DNA from: Roseivirga sp. 4D4
GTDB taxonomy: Bacteria > Bacteroidota > Bacteroidia > Cytophagales > Cyclobacteriaceae
Assembly: GCF_001747095.1 (NCBI RefSeq)
Contig: NZ_MDGP01000001.1
Coordinates: 1,843,001 to 1,907,000, forward strand
Length of the DNA: 64,000 nucleotides
Reading direction: 5' to 3'
The stretch's first letter is position 1; the number at the start of each line of letters is the position of its first letter. Position numbers and translations under genes: made by a program. The notes under the pieces were generated by a model. The model saw nothing but the letters and a program-made list of their open reading frames with translations, had not been told where the DNA came from and ran no database searches. Shown one piece after another: positions 49,875-58,477 of this stretch.

Positions 49875-52800
49875 ATGAATACCTTGAAACTTCAAGATTC
49901 CTATTTCAAAAGAATCTCTCTGATTTGTCTATCGATGCTGCTCAGTGCCCCACTCATGTTTGGGCAAAAAGTAGACATGGACTTATTCAAAAATATGAAA
50001 GCACGAAGCATTGGTCCGGCTGCCATGAGTGGACGTATCACTGCGATCGATGTAGTTGAAAGTAACCCCGATGTCATATTCGCGGGTGCTGCCTCTGGTG
50101 GCCTTTGGCGGACTACAGGTGGTGGACTCGATTGGGAGCCGTTATTTGATAAAGAGGCTGTTTTGGGCATCGGTGCTATTGACATTCACCAACCAAACCC
50201 AGATATCATTTGGGTGGGTACAGGTGAAGGAAACCCAAGAAACTCGGTAAGCAGTGGTTATGGAGTTTACAAATCAATTGATGGTGGTGACACTTGGGAA
50301 TTGATGGGCCTTGAGAAGACCAGAAACATCCACAGAATCATTATTCACCCTGACGATCCTAATACAGTGCTCGTTGGTGCGATTGGTTCTCCCTGGGGAG
50401 AGCATGATGAAAGAGGTGTTTATAAAACTACCGATGGTGGTAAGACTTGGAATCAAGTATTATTCACTAACAACCTATCTGGAGTATCAGATATGGTTGC
50501 TGACCCAAGCAATCCTGACAAAATCTTCGTTTCTATGTGGGAACACAAAAGATGGCCATGGACATTTAAGTCTGGTGGTGAAGGCTCAGGTATTTACATG
50601 ACCCTTGATGGTGGTGATACTTGGAAGAAAATGAATGGTGAAGGTGGTTTGCCGAAAGGCGATTACGGTCGTATCGGTTTGGCTATAGCAAATAGCAATC
50701 CTGATTATATCTACGCCTTGATCGAAAACAAAGCAAATGGCCTTTGGAGATCAACTGATGGTGGTAAGACTTGGGAAAGAAGAGCTGAATCTTCTAAGCA
50801 ACCTAATATGGGTAACCGTCCGTTCTACTACTCTTCAATTTATGTGGATACCAAAAACGAAAACAGGCTTTACAGCTTGTACTCAATGGTTTCTCGATCT
50901 GAGGATGGAGGAAAGTCTTGGGAAGTAATCATCCCTTACTCTGGCGTTCACCCAGATCACCACGCATGGTGGATTCACCCAAATGACCCAACTTTCATGG
51001 TTGATGGTAATGACGGTGGATTGAACATCACTCGTGATATGGGTAAGACTTGGAGGTTTACTGAGAAGATTCCTGTAGGACAGTTCTACCACATCAATGT
51101 GGATAATGATATGCCATATAATGTTTATGGTGGAATGCAAGACAACGGTTCTTGGGTAGGTCCTGCTTATGTTTTCAACTTTGCTGGAATCAGAAACCAT
51201 GACTGGCAAGAACTAAGCTTTGGTGACGGATTTGACGTGGCTCCTATTCCAGGTGATTCTCGTTACGGATATACCATGTCTCAACAGGGTAATGTTTCAC
51301 GATACGACAGAGTTTCAGGTTATAACAAAACGGTAAGACCTACTTCGCCTGACACTTCAATCAATTTGAGATTTAACTGGAATGCTCCAGTAGCGATCGA
51401 TCCGCATAACCCTAATGGCGTTTATTACGGATCGCAGCACTTGCACTACAGCTCAAATCGTGGTGATGACTGGGAAGTACTTTCTCCAGACTTGTCTACC
51501 AATGACCCAGAGAAGCAAAAGCAAAATGCAAGTGGTGGTATGACCATCGATGCAACAGGTGCTGAAAACCATACTACTACCCTAGCGATTGCGCCAAGTC
51601 CAGTGGACAGAAACGTAATTTGGGTAGGTACTGATGATGGTAACGTTCAGGTAACTCAGGACAGAGGCGAAAGCTGGACGAATACTGCAGCAAATCTTCC
51701 TGGATTACCTGCGGGTAGCTGGATTCCTCAGATTGTGGCATCTCGATATAATGCTGGCGAAGCATTTGTAATCGCTAATGACTATAGAAGAAATAACTGG
51801 TCAGCTTATGCTTACCATACGATGGACTACGGTCAAACATGGACTAGAATTGTTGACGACAGTGATGTATTTGGTTATACACTTTCTATTCTTCAAGATC
51901 CAATTGAGCCTAACTTGATTTTCTTAGGAACTGAAAACGGACTTTATGTAAGTTTTGACAAAGCGCAAAACTGGAATAAGTGGACGCATGGATATCCTTC
52001 AGCTTCCACTATGGACCTTGCCCTTCAGGAAAGAGAGCATGACTTAGCTATTGGTACGTTCGGTAGAGCTTTCTACATCTTGGATGATATTCGTCCTTTG
52101 AGAGAGTTTGCTAAAAGAGGTGCTGAGAATGCAATGAAAGAAGACATCATTGTCTTTGACGTAGCAGATGCTTACCAGATGACCTACAGACAACCTGCGG
52201 GTATGAGGTTCCCTGCAAGTGGCGGACCATTTGAAGGACAAAACAAATTCGTGACTTCAGCGCAGATCAAATACTACGTAAGAGATGACAAGGCCAAAGA
52301 AGCTCCAAAAGAGGAGGCTAAAGGCAAACGTAGAAGAGGAAAAAAGGAAGAAGCTACTGAAGAAGCTGCTCCTAAAAAGCTTCCTTCTAAAATCAGTATG
52401 ACTGTATTGAATATGGCTGGAGACACTATCAGAACTGGTTCTGGTACTGTTAAAAAAGGTCAGATCAATACATTGAACTGGGATCTAAGAAGAAGAAATC
52501 CATTCCCGATTACTAGATCTGCAAATGTTCAAGTGCGTGGTAGATTCGGAGGTGCTCAAGGTGGCGGTGGAAGAAACCGTGAACAAGCTGCGGGTGCTAC
52601 TCTACCAGGTGATTACAAAATCCATATTGATTATAACGATCAGAAAATAGAGAAGACAGTGAAAGTTCATTACGATCCGCGTATTGAAGTAAACATGTCT
52701 GACCTTAGAGCCAAGCAGCAGTTCGAAGATGAAGTTTTAGAAATGAATCAAAAATGGGCAGCGGTAACTGGAAGAGTAAGAGATGCTCAAAGTGTACTTT

Positions 52801-53183
52801 CTAAAGTAGAAGCTCAGATGAAAAATGCTGATAAGGATGCTGTAAAGGACTTGAAGAAAGCCATCAAAGAAATGAATGAGAATTTCGATGAAGCTAAGAA
52901 AGTTACTATCGGACTTCCGAGAGACAGAGCACAAAATGCTCCTCGCGTCAACTACCCTAATGCGGGTCAGTGGGTTGGACAGGCAAGAAGATATGCCAGT
53001 TCAAGACTGACAGCTCCAGGTTCTAATGAGCGCGGCCTATTGGAAAACGCTGAAAAGATGATGAACGAGGCGATCGCCATTGTCAACGAATTCTTTGAGA
53101 ATGAGTGGCCTAAATTCAAAGCTGCTTATGAAGCCACTGATATGGGCTTCTTCAAAGACTTTGATGATCCAATAAAGAATTAA
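49875..53183 (+). CDS. Secreted sortilin-type BNR/VPS10 beta-propeller protein (second paralogue)
   Basis: The ATG at 49875 is preferred: it gives 1102 residues with a signal peptide ending Met-Phe-Gly-Gln near residue 31, while a TTG at 49818 would add 19 residues. About eleven Asp-box motifs span residues 75-730, matching the 983-4156 protein block by block. A Lys/Glu/Ala-rich low-complexity insert occurs near residues 805-835 (52290-52380), then a beta part, a Gly-rich stretch (Gly-Gly-Ala-Gln-Gly-Gly-Gly-Gly) and a helical C-terminus. Codon choice looks more biased (many GGT, GCT, AAC) than in its neighbours, which hints at high expression. Confidence 0.82.
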   Translation: MNTLKLQDSYFKRISLICLSMLLSAPLMFGQKVDMDLFKNMKARSIGPAAMSGRITAIDVVESNPDVIFAGAASGGLWRTTGGGLDWEPLFDKEAVLGIGAIDIHQPNPDIIWVGTGEGNPRNSVSSGYGVYKSIDGGDTWELMGLEKTRNIHRIIIHPDDPNTVLVGAIGSPWGEHDERGVYKTTDGGKTWNQVLFTNNLSGVSDMVADPSNPDKIFVSMWEHKRWPWTFKSGGEGSGIYMTLDGGDTWKKMNGEGGLPKGDYGRIGLAIANSNPDYIYALIENKANGLWRSTDGGKTWERRAESSKQPNMGNRPFYYSSIYVDTKNENRLYSLYSMVSRSEDGGKSWEVIIPYSGVHPDHHAWWIHPNDPTFMVDGNDGGLNITRDMGKTWRFTEKIPVGQFYHINVDNDMPYNVYGGMQDNGSWVGPAYVFNFAGIRNHDWQELSFGDGFDVAPIPGDSRYGYTMSQQGNVSRYDRVSGYNKTVRPTSPDTSINLRFNWNAPVAIDPHNPNGVYYGSQHLHYSSNRGDDWEVLSPDLSTNDPEKQKQNASGGMTIDATGAENHTTTLAIAPSPVDRNVIWVGTDDGNVQVTQDRGESWTNTAANLPGLPAGSWIPQIVASRYNAGEAFVIANDYRRNNWSAYAYHTMDYGQTWTRIVDDSDVFGYTLSILQDPIEPNLIFLGTENGLYVSFDKAQNWNKWTHGYPSASTMDLALQEREHDLAIGTFGRAFYILDDIRPLREFAKRGAENAMKEDIIVFDVADAYQMTYRQPAGMRFPASGGPFEGQNKFVTSAQIKYYVRDDKAKEAPKEEAKGKRRRGKKEEATEEAAPKKLPSKISMTVLNMAGDTIRTGSGTVKKGQINTLNWDLRRRNPFPITRSANVQVRGRFGGAQGGGGRNREQAAGATLPGDYKIHIDYNDQKIEKTVKVHYDPRIEVNMSDLRAKQQFEDEVLEMNQKWAAVTGRVRDAQSVLSKVEAQMKNADKDAVKDLKKAIKEMNENFDEAKKVTIGLPRDRAQNAPRVNYPNAGQWVGQARRYASSRLTAPGSNERGLLENAEKMMNEAIAIVNEFFENEWPKFKAAYEATDMGFFKDFDDPIKN

Positions 53184-53205
53184 TTCAGACTAGTATCATA
53201 AAGAA

Positions 53206-53230
53206 GGTCGCCAAATGGCGGCCTTTTTTT
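53206..53230 (+). terminator. Rho-independent terminator after the second BNR gene
   Basis: A 7-bp stem (53206-53212 with 53217-53223, one G-T pair), a 4-base loop and a T7 run lie 22 bp past the stop codon. Confidence 0.85.
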
Positions 53231-53426
53231 ATGCATACTCTTCAACGCTCCTCATCAACTATTTGCTTTAAAAGCATTTATTAGTATATTTATTATATCA
53301 ATTTAGTTTTTTATTCATATACTTATACACATCAAATTGACTGCCCTGCTAGAGCAATAATAGTACCTTCTAGACAACACACCTGTCAATTAATCTTGTT
53401 TAAGCCAGGCAGACACCAGAATTAAA

Positions 53427-53951
53427 ATGTTGGCTTTTTTCAAACTGTTACGCATCCTGTTTTTGTCTGAATTCAACCTGCTCAAGATTAGGAATCCAGG
53501 CTTGGAGAATTACCTAATGACCGTTGAAAGAATAGAGATATTTTTTGAAGATATTTTTGAGGACTACCAACTAATCCTTCGCCCCATGGACGAAGAAGAT
53601 CCTACAATTGAGTATTGCAATGAAACTATCTCGCTCAAATTTCTTGACCAAAGATATGATGGTTATGAAATGGAGATAGAAGTAAAGGGCTACGATAAAA
53701 CATCTTTAGGTGAGCTTCTAGGGTTTTATTTTGATGGCTACAATTACCGAAAGAATCTTATACCACCCAATACCCTCACATTGGAACAAAAAGTTAACTT
53801 TCAGCTAACGGCATGGCGCTACCATATCCTCAGATATTGGAAGATATTTTTGGACAACGATACTAAAGAAATACAAAAGTTCATTGCATGGCAAGAATTG
53901 AATAATGAACAAATTAGGAAACACCTATCTCACAGAAGAAAACAACTATGA
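53427..53951 (+). CDS. Hypothetical protein, no recognised family
   Basis: The 174-residue protein has a short hydrophobic N-terminus (about 1-22) without a cleavage site. An acidic middle follows (Glu-Asp-Ile-Phe-Glu-Asp-Tyr near 43 and Asp-Glu-Glu-Asp-Pro near 55), with an aromatic-rich stretch (Gly-Phe-Tyr-Phe-Asp-Gly-Tyr-Asn-Tyr near 100-108) and a basic C-terminus. About 190 bp of AT-rich DNA with no feature I recognise precedes it. The stop overlaps the start of the TonB-type gene by 4 bp (ATGA), so the two are probably translated together and may work together. Confidence 0.6.
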   Translation: MLAFFKLLRILFLSEFNLLKIRNPGLENYLMTVERIEIFFEDIFEDYQLILRPMDEEDPTIEYCNETISLKFLDQRYDGYEMEIEVKGYDKTSLGELLGFYFDGYNYRKNLIPPNTLTLEQKVNFQLTAWRYHILRYWKIFLDNDTKEIQKFIAWQELNNEQIRKHLSHRRKQL

Positions 53952-54706
53952 TCAATAACCAAATAACTATTAAGTTCATTTCCGTTGTAATCATACTATT
54001 TATATGCTCCAGCACCTCCTTTTCCCAAACCAAACTTGACACGGTTTACTACGACAGCAATATGAAAGTCGTAGAAAACCTAGGCTTAGCAGAAACGTAT
54101 GAGATTCGGTTTATCAGAAAGGGCAAACCACATGGCCTCATTAAACGGTTTAATAAGCAAGACGATGTGGTTGAAAGTACTACCTATGAGAAGGGCCGAA
54201 AGACTGGACCTTATACTCTAGTAAAGGGCGACACACTTATAAAAGGAACCTACAAAAAGGGAAAGAAAGTGAATATCTGGACCTATGAACACATATTAGA
54301 TCAAAATGCAAGAATGGAGGTATTTGATTCTAGGGGTAATCAACTACCGTCCATGGACTTACCAAATTTCAGTACTCAAGGAAAAGACGTACAATATACT
54401 GTCGAGAAAGACGCCAGCTTTCCAGGTGGCCCAAAGGCATGGAGCATGTTTCTAAGAAAGAATTTAAGATACCCCTCCGCAGCAAAACAGGCTGGTATTC
54501 AGGGACAAGTACTTCTTAAATTTACGGTGAGCAAAACAGGATCCTTAGAAGAAATAACTATGGTCTCAAGTCCCAGTCATGACTTGACGCTAGAGGCACT
54601 CAGGGTACTGAAGAAGAGCCCTAACTGGATCCCCGCAACGGTAAAAGGAGAAGTAGTCAGCTCAGAAATGACCATAAGAGTAGTCTTTGGCTTAGGTAGG
54701 CGTTAA
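53948..54706 (+). CDS. TonB C-terminal domain protein with MORN-like repeats
   Basis: The 252-residue protein has a signal peptide or anchor (about 8-27). A MORN/YwqK-like middle follows (Gly-Lys-Pro-His-Gly-Leu-Ile-Lys-Arg-Phe, Lys-Gly-Arg-Lys-Thr-Gly-Pro-Tyr, Lys-Gly-Thr-Tyr-Lys-Lys-Gly). The TonB C-terminal domain from about 155 starts with Phe-Pro-Gly-Gly and has Leu-Arg-Tyr-Pro and Gly-Gln-Val-Leu-Leu-Lys-Phe-Thr-Val. The Pro-rich spacer of classical TonB is missing. It may bind outer-membrane receptors, but a role in energy transduction is not shown. Confidence 0.78.
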   Translation: MINNQITIKFISVVIILFICSSTSFSQTKLDTVYYDSNMKVVENLGLAETYEIRFIRKGKPHGLIKRFNKQDDVVESTTYEKGRKTGPYTLVKGDTLIKGTYKKGKKVNIWTYEHILDQNARMEVFDSRGNQLPSMDLPNFSTQGKDVQYTVEKDASFPGGPKAWSMFLRKNLRYPSAAKQAGIQGQVLLKFTVSKTGSLEEITMVSSPSHDLTLEALRVLKKSPNWIPATVKGEVVSSEMTIRVVFGLGRR

Positions 54707-54720
54707 TAGCCTCCTCCCCT

Positions 54721-54750
54721 TTGCTAATCTTTGCTTTAGCTGTATTTTCG
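54721..54750 (+). promoter_or_regulatory. Probable promoter of menB
   Basis: TTG (54721-54723), a 19-bp spacer and TATTTTCG (54743-54750) fit the Bacteroidota consensus with one mismatch; the ATG follows 16 bp later. Confidence 0.4.
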
Positions 54751-54766
54751 CAACAAACCCACTGTT

Positions 54767-55612
54767 ATGAGTAAAGTAGCCTGGAAAACCGTTAAGGAAT
54801 ATCAAGACATCACCTACAAAAAATCCGGTGATGGTGTCGCTCGGATTGCGTTCAACAGACCTGAAGTCAGAAATGCCTTTAGACCCAAAACCGTTGGTGA
54901 ACTATTCGAAGCATTGCTCGATGCCCGTGAAGACACTTCCATTGGCGTGGTGCTTCTATCAGGTGAAGGTCCATCAGCTAAAGATGGAGGTTGGGCATTC
55001 TGTTCTGGTGGTGATCAAAATGCAAGAGGACACCAGGGCTATGTGGATGATGATGGCATGCCAAGGCTCAACATTCTGGAGGTCCAGCGCCTGATCCGGT
55101 TTATGCCAAAGGTAGTAATCTGTGTTTGCCCAGGCTGGGCAGTAGGTGGTGGACATAGTCTACATACCGTATGTGATCTAACCCTAGCGAGTAAGGAACA
55201 TGCCATTTTCAAACAAACTGATGCAGATGTCACGAGTTTTGATGGTGGCTACGGTTCGGCTTACCTGGCAAAAATGGTGGGTCAAAAAAGAGCCAGAGAG
55301 ATCTTCTTCTTAGGAAGAAACTACTCTGCGCAAGAGGCTTTTGAAATGGGTATGGTCAATGCGGTAATTCCTCATGAAGAATTAGAAGACACTGCCTACG
55401 ATTGGGCGCAGGAAATCTTAGAAAAGTCCCCTACCTCTATTAAGATGCTGAAATTCGCGTTCAACCTTACGGATGATGGCATGGTAGGTCAGCAGGTATT
55501 TGCTGGTGAAGCCACTCGCCTCGCCTACATGACTGAAGAGGCCAAGGAAGGAAGAAATGCCTTCTTGGAGAAAAGAAAGCCGAATTTCAAGGATATCAAG
55601 TGGATACCATAA
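54767..55612 (+). CDS. menB: 1,4-dihydroxy-2-naphthoyl-CoA synthase
   Basis: MenB is a crotonase-fold enzyme that closes the second ring of naphthoquinone from o-succinylbenzoyl-CoA. The 281-residue protein shows the family marks Phe-Asn-Arg-Pro-Glu-Val-Arg-Asn-Ala-Phe-Arg-Pro near 29-40, Phe-Cys-Ser-Gly-Gly-Asp-Gln (oxyanion hole) near 79-85, Gly-Trp-Ala-Val-Gly-Gly-Gly-His, and Thr-Ser-Phe-Asp-Gly-Gly-Tyr-Gly-Ser. These separate it from ordinary enoyl-CoA hydratases. It lies about 8 kb from menE, in its own unit. Confidence 0.95.
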   Translation: MSKVAWKTVKEYQDITYKKSGDGVARIAFNRPEVRNAFRPKTVGELFEALLDAREDTSIGVVLLSGEGPSAKDGGWAFCSGGDQNARGHQGYVDDDGMPRLNILEVQRLIRFMPKVVICVCPGWAVGGGHSLHTVCDLTLASKEHAIFKQTDADVTSFDGGYGSAYLAKMVGQKRAREIFFLGRNYSAQEAFEMGMVNAVIPHEELEDTAYDWAQEILEKSPTSIKMLKFAFNLTDDGMVGQQVFAGEATRLAYMTEEAKEGRNAFLEKRKPNFKDIKWIP

Positions 55613-55713
55613 AGGTTCAAGACATTAGATACTAGATTGAAGAGTATAAGAAAGTCAAATTACTCTACACCTTTCCTGTAAGGGTGAGGCTCTTCAGAAA
55701 GATGTAATTCATC

Positions 55714-56148
55714 ATGACAACAATTAATAAGGCAACAACGACCGATTATGCAGAAATCCATCAGATGATTGTGGACTTCGCCACTTTTCAGAAAACGCCT
55801 GAAAAGGTTTCCATTACACTGGATCAAATGCTCGCCAATTCTGAGGATTTCAAAGCATTGATCATAAGAGATGGAGACAGGGCCGTTGGTTTTGCCACTT
55901 ACTACTTCGGATTCAGTTCTTGGTCAGGAAAGCACTTATTCCTGGATGACCTTTATCTCGAAACAGAGTATCGAAAGCAAGGACTTGGCGCACAAATCAT
56001 GGATCAGTTAGAATCCATAGCAAAAGACAAAGGCTGCAAATCTATGCGCTGGTTAGTCTCTAGATGGAACGAACCTGCAATCAACTTTTATAAGAAAAGG
56101 GGAACCATTATCGAGGACACTGAGATGACCTGTCAGTTCAAACTCTAA
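55714..56148 (+). CDS. GNAT N-acetyltransferase, diamine/thialysine type
   Basis: The 144-residue GNAT domain contains the acetyl-CoA loop Gln-Gly-Leu-Gly-Ala-Gln near residue 90, the Leu-Asp-Asp-Leu-Tyr-Leu strand before it, and a C-terminal Asn-Glu-Pro-Ala-Ile-Asn-Phe-Tyr-Lys-Lys helix. The Ser-Ser-Trp-Ser-Gly-Lys-x-Leu-Phe-Leu-Asp-Asp-Leu arrangement is that of the spermidine/spermine and thialysine acetyltransferase group, so a small amine substrate is likely. A weak hairpin lies just upstream (about 55668-55686), without a T-run. The gene ends 6 bp from a convergent gene. Confidence 0.82.
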   Translation: MTTINKATTTDYAEIHQMIVDFATFQKTPEKVSITLDQMLANSEDFKALIIRDGDRAVGFATYYFGFSSWSGKHLFLDDLYLETEYRKQGLGAQIMDQLESIAKDKGCKSMRWLVSRWNEPAINFYKKRGTIIEDTEMTCQFKL

Positions 56149-56154
56149 GCCATT

Positions 56155-56730
56155 CTAATTCCCTCTTATACTCCCTGAAAGCACACTAATATTTGGATTG
56201 ATTGGATTCCCAGACATCCTCCGCATCAATACGACCTGACCCGTATGATAAATGGCGTCTGAAATAGGACCATTGATGGCATTCCAAAAAGGGAACCCTA
56301 CTCCATTAGCAAACTTGATATTGTAATCAGCAAAATCCGAACTCTCGCTGCCTTTTAGAATTTTAACTGCTTTCTCAAAGTTCTCCAGTGTTTCAGTTCT
56401 CACCTCCTCAAAAGACATCTCTCGGGCATTACCAGCATCAAAAACCTCATTCTCCAAAGCACTCAACAGAAACCTCGATAAGCTGTATATATGATCAATA
56501 GTCTGCCTTGAACTTCTCCCCTCTTCCACTGGATCAAATTCCAAGTCTTCAGCTCTCAAACCTTCAGAAGCCCAGTAATATCTAAACCCGAGACCTTCGA
56601 CCATTCGAGCAGCAATGTTTCCTGAATTGAATTCGCTTTCTGTTTTAGATATATTCTTGAATGGTGAATCCTGACTTTGGCCAAGGTTGAAAAGTACCAT
56701 TAAGCAAACAATCGTAATAAGATATCTCAT
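56155..56730 (-). CDS. Secreted DinB-superfamily protein
   Basis: The 191-residue protein has a signal peptide (about 1-19, Gly-Gln-Ser-Gln) and then a four-helix DinB/YfiT-type domain: a Tyr-Tyr-Trp-Ala helix near 51, Ile-Asp-His-Ile-Tyr near 77, and Ile-Tyr-His-Thr-Gly-Gln-Val near 161. The His residues correspond to metal ligands of the superfamily. Many Bacteroidota carry such exported DinB-like proteins of unknown role. It is monocistronic. Confidence 0.75.
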   Translation of the reverse strand: MRYLITIVCLMVLFNLGQSQDSPFKNISKTESEFNSGNIAARMVEGLGFRYYWASEGLRAEDLEFDPVEEGRSSRQTIDHIYSLSRFLLSALENEVFDAGNAREMSFEEVRTETLENFEKAVKILKGSESSDFADYNIKFANGVGFPFWNAINGPISDAIYHTGQVVLMRRMSGNPINPNISVLSGSIRGN

Positions 56731-56945
56731 TTTGAAAAAGTATTAGGTTTCGATTCTTAATGACTGAAAGATCGTGATTAAGCCTTTGGTCTACCAACAA
56801 ATTCTATTCAAAAAGAAACAAAACTGTTCAATGATCATAAGTAAAGATTCCATTCACCTCAAATACTATGAAATAATAATATTTAGCATTAGCTTCTCTT
56901 CTGGCTAAAAAGGAATAATACAACCTCATCCCAAAACAAGATATT

Positions 56946-57776
56946 TTGATTTTTGAATTTCACAGGTTAACACCTCCTCTCGATCAATGGATCGAATCGA
57001 TTTTCTATTACAAAGATTTTCAACCCGACCACTCCATTGAAAGAGTTGTACCTACAGGACATGTATTCATTATTTTCGAACTGGATGGAATAAAGAGAAA
57101 CACTTTTGATAACGAGTCCTTAGTGGTTAAAGATACTTTCGAAAAGGTCTGGATATCTGGGGTTCACAAAAACTACCTTTCCATTTCTGCTCACCAAGAC
57201 TCTGAAATGCTTGTGATACAATTCAAGCCACAGGGGTCACTTCCTTTTCTCCATACGCCTGTTCATACATTGAATGATAAGGTTGTTCCTGCTCAAGATG
57301 TTCTGGGAGATACCATACTTTCGTTGAGAGATGAGGTTAAGAATCAAGATAAGTATGAGCATAAGTTTAGTGTAGTTGAGCGATGGTTAAATCGCAGGTA
57401 CTTCGAAGCATACACACCTCCCGAAAGTCTACTAAGCATTGTGTATAATCTATCAACAAAGCCATTCAATAAACACAAATCGGTAGTAAGCGAGTACCCT
57501 CAAACTCAGAAAAACCTTATTGATCAGTTTAAAAAGCATTGTGGATATACACCGAAAGTCTTTCATAGGATTTGTCGTTTTAATGAGATCCTGAGACAAA
57601 TTGGTGATAAAGAGAAAATTAATTGGTCCCAAATCGCCTACGAATATGACTATGCGGATCAATCACACTTCATAAAAGAGTTCAAGGAGTTTTCGGGCTT
57701 TAGCCCTGAAGAGTTCATTAAGAATGGGTTTCACAATGATGAGCCGAACTTTTTCCCTTTAGACCGAGAAGGTTAA
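56946..57776 (+). CDS. AraC-family transcriptional regulator
   Basis: The 276-residue protein starts at TTG, the only in-frame start before the conserved N-domain. Residues 1-150 form the sensor domain often found in Bacteroidota AraC proteins (Asp-x-Trp-Ile-Glu-Ser-Ile-Phe-Tyr-Tyr, Pro-Thr-Gly-His-Val-Phe-Ile-Ile-Phe). Residues 170-270 hold the two helix-turn-helices, with Gly-Tyr-Thr-Pro-Lys and the classical end Ala-Asp-Gln-Ser-His-Phe-Ile-Lys-Glu-Phe. It lies 46 bp upstream of the SRPBCC gene, a candidate target. Confidence 0.85.
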   Translation: MIFEFHRLTPPLDQWIESIFYYKDFQPDHSIERVVPTGHVFIIFELDGIKRNTFDNESLVVKDTFEKVWISGVHKNYLSISAHQDSEMLVIQFKPQGSLPFLHTPVHTLNDKVVPAQDVLGDTILSLRDEVKNQDKYEHKFSVVERWLNRRYFEAYTPPESLLSIVYNLSTKPFNKHKSVVSEYPQTQKNLIDQFKKHCGYTPKVFHRICRFNEILRQIGDKEKINWSQIAYEYDYADQSHFIKEFKEFSGFSPEEFIKNGFHNDEPNFFPLDREG

Positions 57777-57822
57777 TTTTTTTCTATCTACATATGCACT
57801 ACTTGCTTTTCTTTGAAAGCAA

Positions 57823-58407
57823 ATGAATGTCATGAAAAGAATAATTCCCCTCATCCTCATATTGACCTCTTGTCTGCAACTATCTGGACAAACCACCAAC
57901 GACTCCAGAGTAAAATCATGGGTTGATTCTAGCTACGCCAATGAATTAGTCCTTATACAGGAATTTGAGGTAAACGTTCCACTAGAAAAAGTATGGGATA
58001 CCTATACAACAAAAGAAGGCTGGGAAAGTGCCTTTGTCGCCCTAGCCGAGGTAGATTTCAAAGTTAATGGCACCATCAAAACAAGTTATAATCAGGATGC
58101 AACTATAGGAGACAGTTCAACCATTGTCTTGCATATTGTCAACTACGTGCCTAAAAAGCTCCTCACGCTTCAAGCCGAAATCACTCAGAATTTCCCAGAC
58201 TTTATGAAAGCAGATGAAAAAGACTTGTTTAATATCATAAGTCTGGAAGAACTGAAGCCTTCCCTTACAAAGGTCACATCTTATGGGATTGGTTATAAGA
58301 ACAACCCCAAATATCAGTCACTTATGAAGTTTTTCATTGAGGGTAATGAACTGTCTTATAACAACCTTATTCTCTTCTTAGAGACAGGTAAAAAGGCCAA
58401 ATACTGA
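57823..58407 (+). CDS. Exported SRPBCC (START-like) domain protein
   Basis: The 194-residue protein has an N-terminal signal with a possible lipobox Leu-Thr-Ser-Cys near residue 17; cleavage after Ser-Gly-Gln is the alternative. The mature part is one SRPBCC fold with Val-Pro-Leu-Glu-Lys-Val-Trp-Asp near 50 and Thr-Lys-Glu-Gly-Trp-Glu-Ser-Ala, as in AHSA1-like proteins, which bind hydrophobic ligands. The ligand is unknown. An in-frame ATG at 57832 is an equally good start. A strong terminator follows. Confidence 0.75.
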   Translation: MNVMKRIIPLILILTSCLQLSGQTTNDSRVKSWVDSSYANELVLIQEFEVNVPLEKVWDTYTTKEGWESAFVALAEVDFKVNGTIKTSYNQDATIGDSSTIVLHIVNYVPKKLLTLQAEITQNFPDFMKADEKDLFNIISLEELKPSLTKVTSYGIGYKNNPKYQSLMKFFIEGNELSYNNLILFLETGKKAKY

Positions 58408-58422
58408 GCTTCGTTACTACCA

Positions 58423-58460
58423 AAAAAAAGTGCTCTCGATTTCTCGAGAGCACTTTTTTG
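58423..58460. terminator. Bidirectional rho-independent terminator
   Basis: A perfect 10-bp stem (58430-58439 with 58444-58453), extended by A/T pairs, has a 4-base loop and A- and T-runs. It serves the SRPBCC gene and the convergent ABC permease gene. Confidence 0.92.
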
Positions 58461-58477
58461 TTTGCATATTAATTATC

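Noticed and set aside
53231..53426. Hidden RNA gene or origin in the AT-rich gap
   Set aside because: I see no tRNA-like fold, DnaA-box cluster or conserved hairpin; it is AT-rich with no supportable feature.
55668..55686. Hairpin between menB and the acetyltransferase as a terminator
   Set aside because: The 7-bp stem with a G-T pair is not followed by a T-run, so a terminator call is not supported.
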